A stretch of 64,000 bases of DNA from an uncultured Dehalococcoidia bacterium (GCA_958295865.1 CATQHF010000001.1:558001-622000), one strand, 5' to 3'; counted from the stretch's first letter, positions 23,199-36,525 are shown. Notes: a model not told the origin generated them from the sequence alone. Numbers and translations are program-made.

Positions 23199-26100
23199 AT
23201 GACCTTATCTATTGCGAAGCCCGTTGACAATGGGCGTTCTGAAGGCGGCAAGCGTTCTTACGCTGCGACTTCGACGGTTTTGGATGTGCCTAATCTGATT
23301 CAGGTGCAGCTTGATTCGTTCAACTGGTTCAAGACGAGCGGCTTGCAGGAGCTGTTCGATGAGATTTCGCCTATCGAGGATTCGCCGGGGGCGCGGTTCA
23401 AGCTTTCGCTGGGCGACCACCATTTCGGGCGGCATGACCGCAAGTGCCTTAAGCATGGGCTGAAGCTCGGCGCAGAGGGCATGAATTTCGTGGATGCCGA
23501 CTGCGTGAAGGACTGCACGGGTCCGAAGTACACGGAGGAAGAGTGCCGCGAGAAGGAGGTTACTTATTCCGCGCCGCTGTATGTGACGGTTACGCTGGAG
23601 ATTAAGGCGTCAGGAACGGGGCATGGGGAGATTAAGGAGCAGACGCTGTTCATGGGCGACATACCGATGATGACCTCCAACGGGACGTTCGTCATCAACG
23701 GGGCGGAGCGCGTGGTGGTGAGCCAGCTTGTGCGCTCGCCGGGGGTGTATTTCACGGCGACGTCGGACACGAACACGGGGCGCGGGCTTGCCGCCGCCAA
23801 GCTGATACCCTATCGCGGCGCGTGGATGGAGTTTGAGACTTCCAGCCGGGATGTCATATCGGTGAAGGTCGATCGCAAGCGCAAGACGCCCGTCAGCACG
23901 CTGCTGCGCGCGATGGGCTATGCGACCAATGAGCAGCTGCTGGATCTGTTCGAGGATGTGGACATCAATCCGGAGCACGAGTATATCCGCACGACGATAG
24001 AGCGGGACACATCGGTTACGACCGAGGAGGAGGCGCTGCTGGAGTTCTACCGCAGGCTGCGGCCGGGTGAGCCGACTAGCTTGGATAACGCGCGCGACCT
24101 CATCAAGAACCTGTTCTACAACGATCGGCGCTATGACCTCGGTCGCGTGGGGCGGTACAAGCTGAACCGCAGCTTGCACAGGGATCCGGAGAACACGATA
24201 CGCACGCTGGAGCCGGACGACATCATCACGCTGCTGAAGATGATGATTCGCATCAATAACGATGAGGTGTCGCCTGACGACATCGACCACTTGGGCAATC
24301 GGCGCGTGCGCGCGGTTGGCGAGCTTATTCAGAATCAGGTGCGCGTTGGGCTGCTGCGAATGGAGCGCGTCATCAAGGAGCGGATGACCACGCAGATAGA
24401 CCCGGCGACTACGACGCCCGCCGCGCTGATAAACATTAGGCCTGTGGTTGCGGCGGTGCGCGAGTTTTTCGGCGGTTCGCAGCTTTCGCAGTTTATGGAC
24501 CAGACGAACCCGCTGGCGGAGCTGACGCACAAGCGCAGGCTGTCGGCGCTGGGGCCGGGCGGTCTGTCGCGTGAGCGCGCCGGCTTCGATGTGCGCGATG
24601 TGCATCACTCGCACTATGGGCGCATCTGCCCGATTGAGACGCCTGAGGGTCCGAACATCGGGCTGCTCGGCTCGCTCGCCACATACGCGCGCACCAATGA
24701 GTTCGGGTTCATCGAGACGCCGTATCGCCGCGTGCTGACGGAGATTAAGAACACCGATCCCGACATTCAGGGGCGCACCCTGGCGCAAGACCTGATAGGG
24801 AGCGACGGCAATCGGCTGCTCACTGCCGGCAGGGTGGTTGGGAGCAGGTATGTAAAGCGCGTCGCCGACTTGCCTGAGCAGATGGTCGCGGTCAAGCCTT
24901 ATGTGTCCATGGTGCCCGACTCTATCGAGTATCTCGCGGCTGACGGCGAGGAGGGCAAGGACATCGCGCAGGCGAGCGCGGCGATTGATGAGAAGGGGCA
25001 GTTCATCGATGAGCGGATAGAGACGCGGCGCGGCGAGGGCGTGGGCATGGAGCCGCCGGAGAACATCGAGTACATGGATGTGTCGCCGATGCAGCTTGTG
25101 AGCGTGTCCACCGCGCTGATTCCGTTCTTGGAGCATGATGACGCCAACCGCGCGCTGATGGGATCCAACATGCAGCGGCAGGCGGTGCCGCTGCTGCGCC
25201 CGGAATCGCCGCTTGTGGGGACGGGCATGGAGAGCAGGGTGGCGCGTGACAGCGGTCAGGTCATCATATCCAGGGTGAACGGGGTCGTTATGGAAGCCAC
25301 GGGCGAGGTTATCGTCATCGTGGACGAGAACGGCGAGATGCACACGCACCGCCTGTTGAAGTTCCTGCGGAGCAATCAGGGGACATGCATCAACCAGCGC
25401 GCCATCGTGAACAAGGGCGATGTGGTCAGGGTGGGGCAGATCCTCGCGGACAGCTCATCTACGGGCGGGGGCGAACTCGCGCTCGGTCAGAATGTGCTGG
25501 TCGCCTTCATGAGCTGGGAGGGGTATAACTTCGAGGATGCCATCATCCTGAGCCGCAAGCTGGTCAAGGACGACAAGTTCACCTCCATACACATCGAGAA
25601 GCATGAGGTAGAGGCGCGGGACACGAAGCTGGGAGCGGAGGAGATTACGCGCGATATTCCGAATGTGGGCGAGGACAGCCTGCGCGACTTGGACGAAGAT
25701 GGCATCATACGGGTTGGCGCGGAGATAAAGACGGGCGACATACTGGTGGGCAAGATAACGCCCAAGGGGGAGACGGAGCTGAGCGCGGAGGAGAAGCTGC
25801 TGCGCGCGATATTCGGCGAGAAGGCGCGGGATGTCAAGGATACTTCGCTGCGCGTGCCGCACGGCGAGCGGGGCAAGGTCATCGGCGTCAAGGTGCTCAA
25901 CCGCTTGGATAAGGATGAGCTTTCGCCGGGCGTCAACAAGATGGTGCGGCTGTGGATAGCGCAGACGCGCAAGGTGACGGAAGGCGACAAGATGGCGGGG
26001 CGGCATGGCAACAAGGGCGTGGTCGCCAAGATTATGCCGGAAGAGGATATGCCTTTCCTGCCGGACGGCACGCCGGTTGACATCATCCTGAACCCGATTG

Positions 26101-27182
26101 GGGTGCCTTCGCGCATGAACCTGGGGCAGGTGCTGGAGACGCATCTGGGCTGGGCGGCGCACAATCTGGGCTTCAAGGCGATTACGCCGGTGTTCGACGG
26201 CGCGCCCGACACGGGCATCGAGGATGCGCTGGCGCAGGCGTGGATAATAGACCAAGCAGAGGCGGTCGATGTGGCGTCGGACGATGCGAGCGGCATGAAG
26301 CGCATCGACTTGGGGCATGTGCGCGCGTGGATGGAGGATCGCGGTTACAACTTCGAGAGGGTGTTCATCGACGCAGAGCCGGGCGAGGCGAGCAGGGTTT
26401 GCCTGGAGACCTGGCTGCGCGAGGAGATGGGGCGCGACATATCGGAGATGACGCTTGGGGACATGAAGGTGGAGGCGCTGCGGCTGAACCGCGAGGAGCA
26501 GAAAGCCGCGCCCACGCTGGGCAAGTCGGTGCTGTACGACGGGCGCACGGGCGAGCCGTTCGACCAGCCGATCGCCGTCGGCTATATCTACATGATGAAG
26601 CTCATCCACTTGGTCGAGGACAAGATACATGCGCGATCTACGGGGCCTTACTCGCTGATTACGCAGCAGCCGCTTGGGGGCAAGGCGCAGTTCGGCGGGC
26701 AGCGCTTCGGCGAGATGGAGGTCTGGGCGCTGGAGGCGTACAGCGCGGCGAACAACCTGCAAGAGATGCTTACCCTCAAGTCGGACGATGTGATCGGGAG
26801 GGTCAAGACCTACGAAGCCATCGTCAAGGGTGAGAATGTGACGCAGCCGGGCGTGCCGGAGTCGTTCCATGTGCTTATGAAGGAGCTTCAGAGCCTGGGA
26901 ATGTCGGTTGAGCTGATGCAAGAGCCGTCGAGCCGCTTCCTGCTGGACGACTTCGATGACGATCTAGGCTCGCTGGACGGCTACCCGTCGGCGATAGACA
27001 TCGTGGACGAGATATTCCCGGACGCGCCGGCGCTGAACGGCGATGTGGCGCGCGATGGTGATGTGAGCGCGTCCGTGCCTGACGCAACCGCGAGCGCGGC
27101 GGTGGATGGGAAGGGTGCGGTTGGCGATGACGCCGAGGCGACGCCGCAAGGGGCGGAGATTGTGAGCGGGGGCGACGACTAG
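23199..27182 (+). CDS. rpoB: DNA-directed RNA polymerase subunit beta
   Basis: 1327 residues, bearing the rifampicin-region ([20 protein letters not shown] near 430) and catalytic-fork sequences. Seen in order: [20 protein letters not shown] near 40, the protrusion and lobe, [20 protein letters not shown] near 470, [16 protein letters not shown] near 930 and the C-terminal clamp [20 protein letters not shown]. Unusual: about 30 extra residues between GDHHFG and [13 protein letters not shown] contain C83-x2-H86 and C102-x3-C106, a possible zinc site. An acidic, Ala-rich tail of about 40 residues ends the protein. AGGAG lies ten bases before the ATG. rplJ/rplL are not upstream; a GMC oxidoreductase gene is there instead. 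Confidence 0.98.
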   Translation: MTLSIAKPVDNGRSEGGKRSYAATSTVLDVPNLIQVQLDSFNWFKTSGLQELFDEISPIEDSPGARFKLSLGDHHFGRHDRKCLKHGLKLGAEGMNFVDADCVKDCTGPKYTEEECREKEVTYSAPLYVTVTLEIKASGTGHGEIKEQTLFMGDIPMMTSNGTFVINGAERVVVSQLVRSPGVYFTATSDTNTGRGLAAAKLIPYRGAWMEFETSSRDVISVKVDRKRKTPVSTLLRAMGYATNEQLLDLFEDVDINPEHEYIRTTIERDTSVTTEEEALLEFYRRLRPGEPTSLDNARDLIKNLFYNDRRYDLGRVGRYKLNRSLHRDPENTIRTLEPDDIITLLKMMIRINNDEVSPDDIDHLGNRRVRAVGELIQNQVRVGLLRMERVIKERMTTQIDPATTTPAALINIRPVVAAVREFFGGSQLSQFMDQTNPLAELTHKRRLSALGPGGLSRERAGFDVRDVHHSHYGRICPIETPEGPNIGLLGSLATYARTNEFGFIETPYRRVLTEIKNTDPDIQGRTLAQDLIGSDGNRLLTAGRVVGSRYVKRVADLPEQMVAVKPYVSMVPDSIEYLAADGEEGKDIAQASAAIDEKGQFIDERIETRRGEGVGMEPPENIEYMDVSPMQLVSVSTALIPFLEHDDANRALMGSNMQRQAVPLLRPESPLVGTGMESRVARDSGQVIISRVNGVVMEATGEVIVIVDENGEMHTHRLLKFLRSNQGTCINQRAIVNKGDVVRVGQILADSSSTGGGELALGQNVLVAFMSWEGYNFEDAIILSRKLVKDDKFTSIHIEKHEVEARDTKLGAEEITRDIPNVGEDSLRDLDEDGIIRVGAEIKTGDILVGKITPKGETELSAEEKLLRAIFGEKARDVKDTSLRVPHGERGKVIGVKVLNRLDKDELSPGVNKMVRLWIAQTRKVTEGDKMAGRHGNKGVVAKIMPEEDMPFLPDGTPVDIILNPIGVPSRMNLGQVLETHLGWAAHNLGFKAITPVFDGAPDTGIEDALAQAWIIDQAEAVDVASDDASGMKRIDLGHVRAWMEDRGYNFERVFIDAEPGEASRVCLETWLREEMGRDISEMTLGDMKVEALRLNREEQKAAPTLGKSVLYDGRTGEPFDQPIAVGYIYMMKLIHLVEDKIHARSTGPYSLITQQPLGGKAQFGGQRFGEMEVWALEAYSAANNLQEMLTLKSDDVIGRVKTYEAIVKGENVTQPGVPESFHVLMKELQSLGMSVELMQEPSSRFLLDDFDDDLGSLDGYPSAIDIVDEIFPDAPALNGDVARDGDVSASVPDATASAAVDGKGAVGDDAEATPQGAEIVSGGDD

Positions 27183-27577
27183 GTATTTTCAAGACTGGGT
27201 ATTCTCAACATGTATTGGCGTTGCAATCCGGGCGGCGTATCAACCGCGTGGGTTCCCGCTTTCGCGGGAATGACGGGTGTGGTGGGGGCGGGAATGACGG
27301 GTGTGGGAGCGGGAATGACGGGTGCGCGGGCGGGAATGACGATTTGCTAGTCAGCGCTTGTTGAGAATACCGATGGCTATGCGCTGATTTCTGCCATTCT
27401 CGTGAAAGCGGGAATCAGAGCCGCGAAACGGGGCGGATTTTGTGCCATTTGCGCGCATCGGAAGAACCGGATTCCTGCCCCTGCTTCCGCAGGGGTGACG
27501 TTCTTTCGCAGGAATGACGAAATTGATGAAGAACTGACCGACTGACATACCGACCGACTAACAATGGAGTGTGCTTT
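27183..27577. repeat. Repeat block between rpoB and rpoC
   Basis: About 395 bases with no gene. Contains a family A arm with four GCGGGAATGACGGGTG-like tandem units (about 27248-27345), an inverted arm near 27395-27418, and a full family A palindrome at about 27467-27519. No strong promoter is seen, so rpoC may rely on readthrough. Confidence 0.8.
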
Positions 27578-31663
<4,086 letters not shown>

Positions 31664-31741
31664 GGCGGGCTTTCCCTTGTCGCCCTGAACGGGGCGGCGA
31701 ATGGTAAGCGTGTGGCGCGGAATAAGTGACAACAGTGGTAT

Positions 31742-31767
31742 TAGGGGCGGTCGGTCGGTCGCCCCTA
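31742..31767. repeat. Palindromic repeat, family D, after rpoC
   Basis: TAGGGGCG at 31742-31749 pairs with CGCCCCTA at 31760-31767 around GTCGGTCGGT. It lies 80 bases past the rpoC stop and could also act as a transcription end signal, but there is no T-tract. Confidence 0.7.
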
Positions 31768-31867
31768 CGAGTGCGACAATCAAAAGCGCCTACATTCTGA
31801 GGTTCTGCGTTTCCGTTTTCGCGGGGTCTTTTGACGGGGGAAATTGCTTGGCGAGTAAGGGGCTGTG

Positions 31868-32464
31868 ATGAGCGATAAGGTACATGATTTTCATGATGGC
31901 AATCTGCATTTTCAGGAGCGCTTTGGCACGGTGAAGCTTGCGGAACGGGTGGCGCAGCGGGCGCGGGAATTCCTGAGCGCGGAGCAGCGGGCGTTTATCG
32001 AGCAGGCGGATATGTTTTTCATGGCGACTTGCGATCATCGCGGCTTGCCCACCTGCTCGTATAAGGGCGGGGATCCTGGCTTTGTGACCGTTGTGGACGA
32101 CGGTTGCATCGCCTTTCCGAACTACGACGGCAATGGCAAATATCAGAGTATGGGCAATCTGCTCAAGAACGCCAATGTGGGCTTGCTCTTCATCGACTTT
32201 GTGGGTCAGGCGCGGCTGCGATTGCAGGGCGTGGTGTCTATAGATGAGGATGACGCGCTGATGTCGAAGTATCCGGGGGCGCAGTTCATAGCGCGCGTTG
32301 AATTGACCGAGGTGTATTCCAACTGCGCCCGCTATGTGCATAAGTATGAGCTGGTCAAGCGCTCTCAGTATGTGCCGCGCGCGGGGGCTGCCGTGCCTAC
32401 GCCCGAATGGAAGCGCGAGTTGCGCGACTACTTGCCTGCGAATGATCCCGCGCGGAGAGAGTAG
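31868..32464 (+). CDS. Pyridoxamine 5'-phosphate oxidase-like (PPOX) flavoprotein
   Basis: 198 residues from ATG 31868 with AAGGGG upstream. Split-barrel FMN-binding fold: FFMATCDHRGLPTCSYKGGD near 50-70, a GKYQSMGNLLKNANVGLLFID segment near 97 and RLRLQGVVSI near 119. The family covers pyridoxamine oxidases, F420- and heme-binding relatives and general stress proteins; the exact cofactor is unknown. It stands alone between rpoC and a convergent SDR gene. Confidence 0.88.
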   Translation: MSDKVHDFHDGNLHFQERFGTVKLAERVAQRAREFLSAEQRAFIEQADMFFMATCDHRGLPTCSYKGGDPGFVTVVDDGCIAFPNYDGNGKYQSMGNLLKNANVGLLFIDFVGQARLRLQGVVSIDEDDALMSKYPGAQFIARVELTEVYSNCARYVHKYELVKRSQYVPRAGAAVPTPEWKRELRDYLPANDPARRE

Positions 32465-32498
32465 CCCGCTACTCACTGACGGGAGCTAGTGATGCCGA

Positions 32499-33293
32499 TT
32501 AGTTTGGCGCGCTGGTGAGCAGGAAGCCCCCGTCGACCGGCAGGGTTACGCCCGTGACGAACCGCGCTTCGTCGCTCGCTAGGAATAGCGCGGCGTTGCC
32601 GATGTCCCAGCTTTGCCCTTCGACGGGCAGCGGCGTTGAGGCGCGGCGCATCTCGCGCGCGTCGGCTGAGCCTTGCTCAAGGCGCGGCGTCCACATCAGA
32701 CCGGGCATGATGCAGTTGGCGCGGATGTTGTCGGCGGCATGGTCGAGCGCGAGCGCCCTGGTGAGTCCGACGACTGCCGACTTGTTGACCGTGTATTGCG
32801 CCGACGACCTGCCGGGCTTGGGCCTAAGCGCGGTTACTGACGACACATTGATTATCGAGCCGCTTCCCGCCGTCTTCATGCGCGGGATGGCGTAGCGGCA
32901 CATGTTGACCATGCTCATCAGGTTCACGGATGCGCTGCGATACCAGTCTTCATCGGTGGCATCGACTACGCTGCCGCCGCTGCCGCCGCCGCCGACATTG
33001 TTGTGGAGGATGTGCAGCCCGCCGTAGCGTTCCACGGCTGCGGCAATCACGCTTTGGCAGTCGTCGGGGTTGGTAACATCGGCGGCTGCCGTCATTGCCG
33101 CGCCGCCCTCTTCGGCGATGATGCGCGCGGTCGCGTCCGCCCACTCGCCGACGGCGTCGACCAGCACGACATTCGCGCCGTGCCGCGCGAACAGGATTGC
33201 GGCAGCCGCGCCGTTGCCGACGCCGCTGCCCCCGAATGTTCCCGCGCCGCTTACGACGGCGACCTTGCCAGCCAGTCTAGCCTGCTCCGTCAT
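32499..33293 (-). CDS. SDR family oxidoreductase
   Basis: 264 residues from ATG 33293, preceded by GGGGGGAA. Cofactor loop reads SGAGTFGGSGVGNG, longer than the usual TGxxxGxG; NNVG in place of NNAG near 91; Ser in NVSSVTAL near 145; catalytic pair YTVNK near 163; C-terminus TGVTLPVDGGF. All catalytic residues are present, so it is expected to be active, unlike the degenerate SDR at 6074. Substrate unknown. A DUF296 gene lies directly upstream on the same strand. Confidence 0.9.
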   Translation of the reverse strand: MTEQARLAGKVAVVSGAGTFGGSGVGNGAAAAILFARHGANVVLVDAVGEWADATARIIAEEGGAAMTAAADVTNPDDCQSVIAAAVERYGGLHILHNNVGGGGSGGSVVDATDEDWYRSASVNLMSMVNMCRYAIPRMKTAGSGSIINVSSVTALRPKPGRSSAQYTVNKSAVVGLTRALALDHAADNIRANCIMPGLMWTPRLEQGSADAREMRRASTPLPVEGQSWDIGNAALFLASDEARFVTGVTLPVDGGFLLTSAPN

Positions 33294-33329
33294 CGTTCCC
33301 CCCATCCTGTCTATCTATGTTAGCCTTGC

Positions 33330-33743
33330 TTAACCCCTGTCAGCCCTGCCGAGGATGTGCAAGTACATGAATGCGCCGGTGAAGGTGGTGGCTTCTTCGC
33401 AGTGTCCGCCGACCATCTCGCCGGATGGACGCGCTGCGGCGAGGTGGATATGCACGCGAATGCCCGAATCGGAGTCGGGCAGCGGCTGGATGTAGCCCTC
33501 GGCGCTTACGAGTTCCAGGTTTTCGTCGATGACGGTGCGCTCGAACTCCGGAGCGCCCTCGTCGTAGCGGCACAGGTTACGCAGGCGCAATTGTCGCAGG
33601 CTGCCGATGCATGATGTGATCGCCGCCTCGCGGATGCCCTCGGCGAGCGCGAAAGCCTCGAGGTCGGCAACCAGCGACTCGCTCGGCCCGAAACGCCGAT
33701 ATACCACGCTTGTTCCTCCGATGTCCCAACTCTGCGTTGTCAT
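33330..33743 (-). CDS. PPC/DUF296 domain protein
   Basis: 137 residues covering one whole DUF296 (plants and prokaryotes conserved) domain: AITSCIGSLRQLRLR near 42, the E-x-x-x-x-x-G-Y-I strand near 80, IRVHIHLA near 94 and GGHCEEATTFTGAFMYL near 112. The two His clusters are the metal-binding site in this family. In plants the domain follows AT-hooks; stand-alone bacterial members have no settled function. Weak Shine-Dalgarno sequence. Probably co-transcribed with the downstream SDR, 36 bases away. Confidence 0.85.
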   Translation of the reverse strand: MTTQSWDIGGTSVVYRRFGPSESLVADLEAFALAEGIREAAITSCIGSLRQLRLRNLCRYDEGAPEFERTVIDENLELVSAEGYIQPLPDSDSGIRVHIHLAAARPSGEMVGGHCEEATTFTGAFMYLHILGRADRG

Positions 33744-33807
33744 GAAAATCCGTCCCCTTTATCCTGTCGGCAGCGTTTTCTTTTAGATGGTTCCGGCGCT
33801 CTATTAC

Positions 33808-33868
33808 ACTGGATTCCTGCCCCTGCTTCCGCAGGGGTGACGTTCTTTTGCAGGAATGACGGATAATC
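33808..33868. repeat. Family A palindrome
   Basis: GGATTCCTGCCCCTGCTTCC then GCAGGGGTGACGTTCTTTTG and CAGGAATGACGG, between the beta-propeller and DUF296 genes. Confidence 0.75.
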
Positions 33869-33891
33869 GTGTCCGTCCATGTTAGTCTGGT

Positions 33892-34545
33892 TCAGACTTC
33901 TATTCTGCACACGCGGCCGCTTGGGTCGCAGCAGAACCAGAGCGCGCCGTCGTGCATTGTCAGCCCGTGCAGTTCGGGCGCGGGCACTTCGATTTCGGCG
34001 AGTATCTCGCCGGTGCGCGGGTGCAGGCGGTGGATCTTGCCCATCGCGCGGTCGGCGCACCAGATTGCTTCGCCATCCCATGCTATGCCGTGCGGCGCGG
34101 CGCCGGGCGTCGGGATGGAGCGCTGCACTTCCAGAGTGTCGGCGTCGATGAGGTAGAGGCGCAGCGCGGGCTTTATCGCAACCCACATACTGCCGTCCAG
34201 CCACTCCATGCCGTGCGGTCGGTTGTAGGATGGGCCTTTGTCGCGCGGGTCGTGGATGCCTGTGCCGGGCGGTTCGCGGTACTCCATGGTCGCGCCGTCT
34301 TGGTTCAGCCTGTACAGGCGCGAGTTGTGCGTGGACGCCACCCAGACTTGTTCGCCGGCGCAGGTCAGCCCGCTCGACTTGTATGTATCAGTCGGCACAT
34401 CCACGATTGCCGCGCCCGTCTCGTAGTCGAGCTTCTGCAAGCGGCTGTCGTCCGCGGCAGATATGACCCACAGCCCGTCGTCGGCGGCCTGCAAGCCGTT
34501 GGGACGCGCGCAGGGCGTCAGCCACATGTCTTCTATCTTCGGCAA
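33892..34545 (-). CDS. Beta-propeller repeat protein (streptogramin-lyase/SMP-30-like)
   Basis: 217 residues made of about five repeats with the pattern GLxxxxDGLWVxxxxxxRLxxLD. Clear units: GLQAADDGLWVISAADDSRL, then GLTCAGEQVWVASTHNSRLY, GMEWLDGSMWVAIKPALRLY, GIAWDGEAIWCADRAMGKIH and GLTMHDGALWFCCDPSGRVC. No signal peptide, so cytoplasmic. A PHGxxW motif recurs. It could be a sensor, a lactonase-like enzyme or a cyclotransferase relative; none can be assigned. The start is TTG with GGAGGAA upstream. Confidence 0.8.
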   Translation of the reverse strand: MPKIEDMWLTPCARPNGLQAADDGLWVISAADDSRLQKLDYETGAAIVDVPTDTYKSSGLTCAGEQVWVASTHNSRLYRLNQDGATMEYREPPGTGIHDPRDKGPSYNRPHGMEWLDGSMWVAIKPALRLYLIDADTLEVQRSIPTPGAAPHGIAWDGEAIWCADRAMGKIHRLHPRTGEILAEIEVPAPELHGLTMHDGALWFCCDPSGRVCRIEV

Positions 34546-34854
34546 TAGTCCGTTCCTCCAATGTGGTCGTCTGCGCCGTATTCTAATCGCATGCTTTCTG
34601 TTCTGTCCATCATGTCGGATCTTGAGAAAATAGCATTAGTGCAGTTTAGCCGTCGAGGGGCGAGCGTTTTTCGCCCCCATCCTAACCTTCCCCCAAAGGG
34701 GGAAGGAACAATCACATCTGCGGCGTCCTCGCCTCGCCGACGAACCTTCCCCATCAAGGGGGAAGGGACTAATGCAATTTTCTCGATCTTGTGACTGGAT
34801 AGACAGAGTTTGATGGATTTGTTAAACTTGTGGTTGTCACGGAGTTCGGTTGTG
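34546..34854. repeat. Repeat-filled gap upstream of tRNA-Val
   Basis: No gene. Contains two family C units, at about 34672-34707 and 34741-34772 (CCTTCCCC arms facing GGGGGAAGG), about 70 bases apart, with GAGGCGAGGACGCCGC-like sequence between them. No convincing promoter for the tRNA could be found. Confidence 0.6.
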
Positions 34855-34931
34855 GGCGGTTAGCTCAGTTGGCAAGAGCGCTACGTTGACATCGTAGAGG
34901 TCATAAGTTCAAGTCTTATACCGCCCACCAG
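34855..34931 (+). tRNA. tRNA-Val (anticodon GAC)
   Basis: Acceptor stem GGGCGGT (34855-34861) pairs with ACCGCCC (34921-34927); anticodon stem CTACG/CGTAG with loop TTGACAT gives anticodon GAC at 34889-34891; T-loop TTCAAGT; CCA is encoded at 34929-34931. 77 bases. Confidence 0.95.
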
Positions 34932-34966
34932 TTCCATGCCCTGAAATACGATAGAGGGGTGATGCC

Positions 34967-35161
34967 ATGGCGGAAGAGCAGCATGAGCATGACAGAATAA
35001 CGCACATGGATTTGTTTAATCTGTGGCGTGGGGATATGAGTGCGATGCGGAATGAGATGAGAAATGAAATGCGCGAGATGAAAATCGAAATGCGCTGGAT
35101 GATTGGCGTGGGCTTTGCGCTGATTCTGCTGTTTCTTGCTTTCACATCTTTCGTCCGATAG
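34967..35161 (+). CDS. Small coiled-coil/TM protein downstream of tRNA-Val
   Basis: 64 residues. A hydrophilic N-terminal half, a Met/Arg/Glu helix (RNEMRNEMREMKIEMRWM), and one TM segment at about 45-62 (MIGVGFALILLFLAFTSF). GGGGTGATGCC precedes the ATG, 35 bases after the tRNA. Same general layout as the other small rod-plus-TM proteins of this window but without the MTTET end. Function unknown. Confidence 0.65.
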   Translation: MAEEQHEHDRITHMDLFNLWRGDMSAMRNEMRNEMREMKIEMRWMIGVGFALILLFLAFTSFVR

Positions 35162-35259
35162 CGTCCAACCCTGAAATCGTCCCCCAATCATTGGCATCTA
35201 AATCAGTGTAAGGCGTTTGACCAACATAACGAGTAGCGCAAACGGCGCGAGGAGACGCG

Positions 35260-35685
35260 ATGCGAGAGCAACCTAGCGAAAAGTCGATGGGCAGGATGCG
35301 TAACTTCGTGGAGAAGTACTGCCAGAAGTCGGGCACATTCACGCATCCGGGCGAGGGCGTAACCGAAGCGGTGGTGCTTGGGCTTGCGGAGAATGTCGAT
35401 CAGATTGGCAGGCCGCTCTGCCCCTGCCGCTTCTACCCGGACAAGAAAGAGGAGATCAAGAATCGCACTTGGATTTGCGCCTGCGACGACATGCAGATTT
35501 ACAAGTACTGCCACTGTCTGCTGTTCGTGGACAAGGAAGGTCTGCCGATTACGGAGTACCTGCCCGAGGGACATGAGGGGCGCGAGATGTACGGGCTGGT
35601 GAAGGATCCGACGCCTGACAAGGGCCGCCCGCTGCGCCACAAGGCGGAGGAACGCGAAATCGAGCGCAGGGAGCGCCCATCGTAG
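35260..35685 (+). CDS. Ferredoxin:thioredoxin reductase, catalytic subunit
   Basis: Uses electrons from ferredoxin and a [4Fe-4S] cluster next to a disulfide to reduce thioredoxin. 141 residues. All key cysteines are present as three CxC motifs: C54-P-C56, C73-A-C75 and C84-H-C86, with the QIGRPLCPCRFY and DDMQIYKYCHC context. Four bind the cluster and one pair is the redox disulfide in this family. GAGGAGA precedes the ATG. Thioredoxin starts 78 bases downstream, so the pair is probably one unit and thioredoxin the direct partner. No variable (alpha) subunit gene is next to it, as in many non-photosynthetic organisms. Confidence 0.93.
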   Translation: MREQPSEKSMGRMRNFVEKYCQKSGTFTHPGEGVTEAVVLGLAENVDQIGRPLCPCRFYPDKKEEIKNRTWICACDDMQIYKYCHCLLFVDKEGLPITEYLPEGHEGREMYGLVKDPTPDKGRPLRHKAEEREIERRERPS

Positions 35686-35762
35686 CGATTCAACCCGGCT
35701 CATCGGTGTCAACCCTCGTTATTTGAAGATTACAAAGCATACCTATGGAGGATATGGATTAG

Positions 35763-36089
35763 ATGGCAAAGCCAATCGCGGTTACTGACGGCAACTTTGA
35801 AGCGGAAGTGCTGAACGCGGATACCCCCGTCTTGGTGGACTTCTGGGCGGACTGGTGCGGTCCGTGCAAGGCAATCGCGCCTGTCGTGGATGAGCTTGCG
35901 GAGGAGTACGCCGGCAAGGTGAAGTTCACCAAGCTGGATGTCGATTCCAACCCCAGGACGGCAATCAACTACGGCATTCGGGGCATCCCTGCGCTGCTGA
36001 TCTTCGACGGCGGCCAGGTCGCCAAGCAGGTGGTCGGCGCGGTGCCCAAGTCGTCCCTCAAGAAGAGCATAGAAGAAGCCATAAGCTAA
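35763..36089 (+). CDS. trxA: Thioredoxin
   Basis: 108 residues, one thioredoxin fold. Active site WADWCGPCKAI with C32 and C35; D26 buried acid; GIPALLIF with the cis-proline near 77; GAVPKSSLKKSIEEAI at the end. Cytoplasmic disulfide reductase; likely electron donor for the ribonucleotide reductase at the left end of this window among other targets. GGAGGAT lies upstream of the ATG. It follows the ferredoxin:thioredoxin reductase gene directly. Confidence 0.96.
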   Translation: MAKPIAVTDGNFEAEVLNADTPVLVDFWADWCGPCKAIAPVVDELAEEYAGKVKFTKLDVDSNPRTAINYGIRGIPALLIFDGGQVAKQVVGAVPKSSLKKSIEEAIS

Positions 36090-36105
36090 GCGCCTAGGGC
36101 GTATC

Positions 36106-36129
36106 AGGGGCGGCCGGCCGGTCGCCCCT
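36106..36129. repeat. Palindromic repeat, family D, after trxA
   Basis: AGGGGCG at 36106-36112 pairs with CGCCCCT at 36123-36129, loop GCCGGCCGGT. It lies 17 bases after the trxA stop and may double as a terminator. Confidence 0.75.
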
Positions 36130-36229
36130 ACAAAGGGGTGGAGCGTCCATCCCGCCCGTTCAATGTTAGCCCGTCTGCTTGCGTTCCCCAAAAAGCAGTG
36201 TTTCCTTTCAGATGGTTCTATGGCTGTAC

Positions 36230-36288
36230 ATCGCCGGATTCCTGCCTCTGCTTTCGCAGGGGTGACGCTCTTTCGCAGGAATGACGAA
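36230..36288. repeat. Family A palindrome
   Basis: GGATTCCTGCCTCTGCTTTC then GCAGGGGTGACGCTCTTTCG and CAGGAATGACG. With the family D unit and the tRNA promoter it fills the 339-base gap between trxA and tRNA-Asp. Confidence 0.75.
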
Positions 36289-36329
36289 AAGGTTCGCCAC
36301 CTGAATAGAACTCTATCTCCCGAAAAAGG

Positions 36330-36358
36330 TTGACCTGCGGGCGCGTTCAGGCTAACAT
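36330..36358 (+). promoter_or_regulatory. Promoter of tRNA-Asp
   Basis: TTGACC at 36330-36335, 17-base spacer, TAACAT at 36353-36358; the tRNA begins 70 bases downstream. Good agreement with a housekeeping sigma-factor promoter. Confidence 0.6.
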
Positions 36359-36428
36359 CGTTATAGAGCCATGCGGCGGCGGCGCTTTAGCGAGCGCAAG
36401 GCTGTCGTTGGGTTCTCGTTTTCAATGC

Positions 36429-36505
36429 GGCCCCGTGGTGTAGTGGTTTAACATACTGGCCTGTCAAGCCAGAGATCGCCGGTTCAAATCCGGTCGGGGT
36501 CGCCA
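36429..36505 (+). tRNA. tRNA-Asp (anticodon GTC)
   Basis: Acceptor GGCCCCG (36429-36435) pairs with CGGGGTC (36495-36501); anticodon arm CTGGC-CTGTCAA-GCCAG gives GTC; T-loop TTCAAAT; discriminator G and an encoded CCA at 36503-36505. 77 bases. Confidence 0.95.
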
Positions 36506-36525
36506 CCTTCCTCACTCTCCCTTCT

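Noticed and set aside
23610..25349. 579-residue open frame on the minus strand inside rpoB, and a similar 488-residue frame at 25455-26921
   Set aside because: Both are shadows of rpoB in GC-rich sequence: Arg/His/Leu-rich, no ribosome site, no recognisable domain.
26000..26100. Possible rifampicin-resistance or polymerase anomalies elsewhere in rpoB
   Set aside because: [20 protein letters not shown] region looks ordinary; single differences from E. coli are within normal variation.
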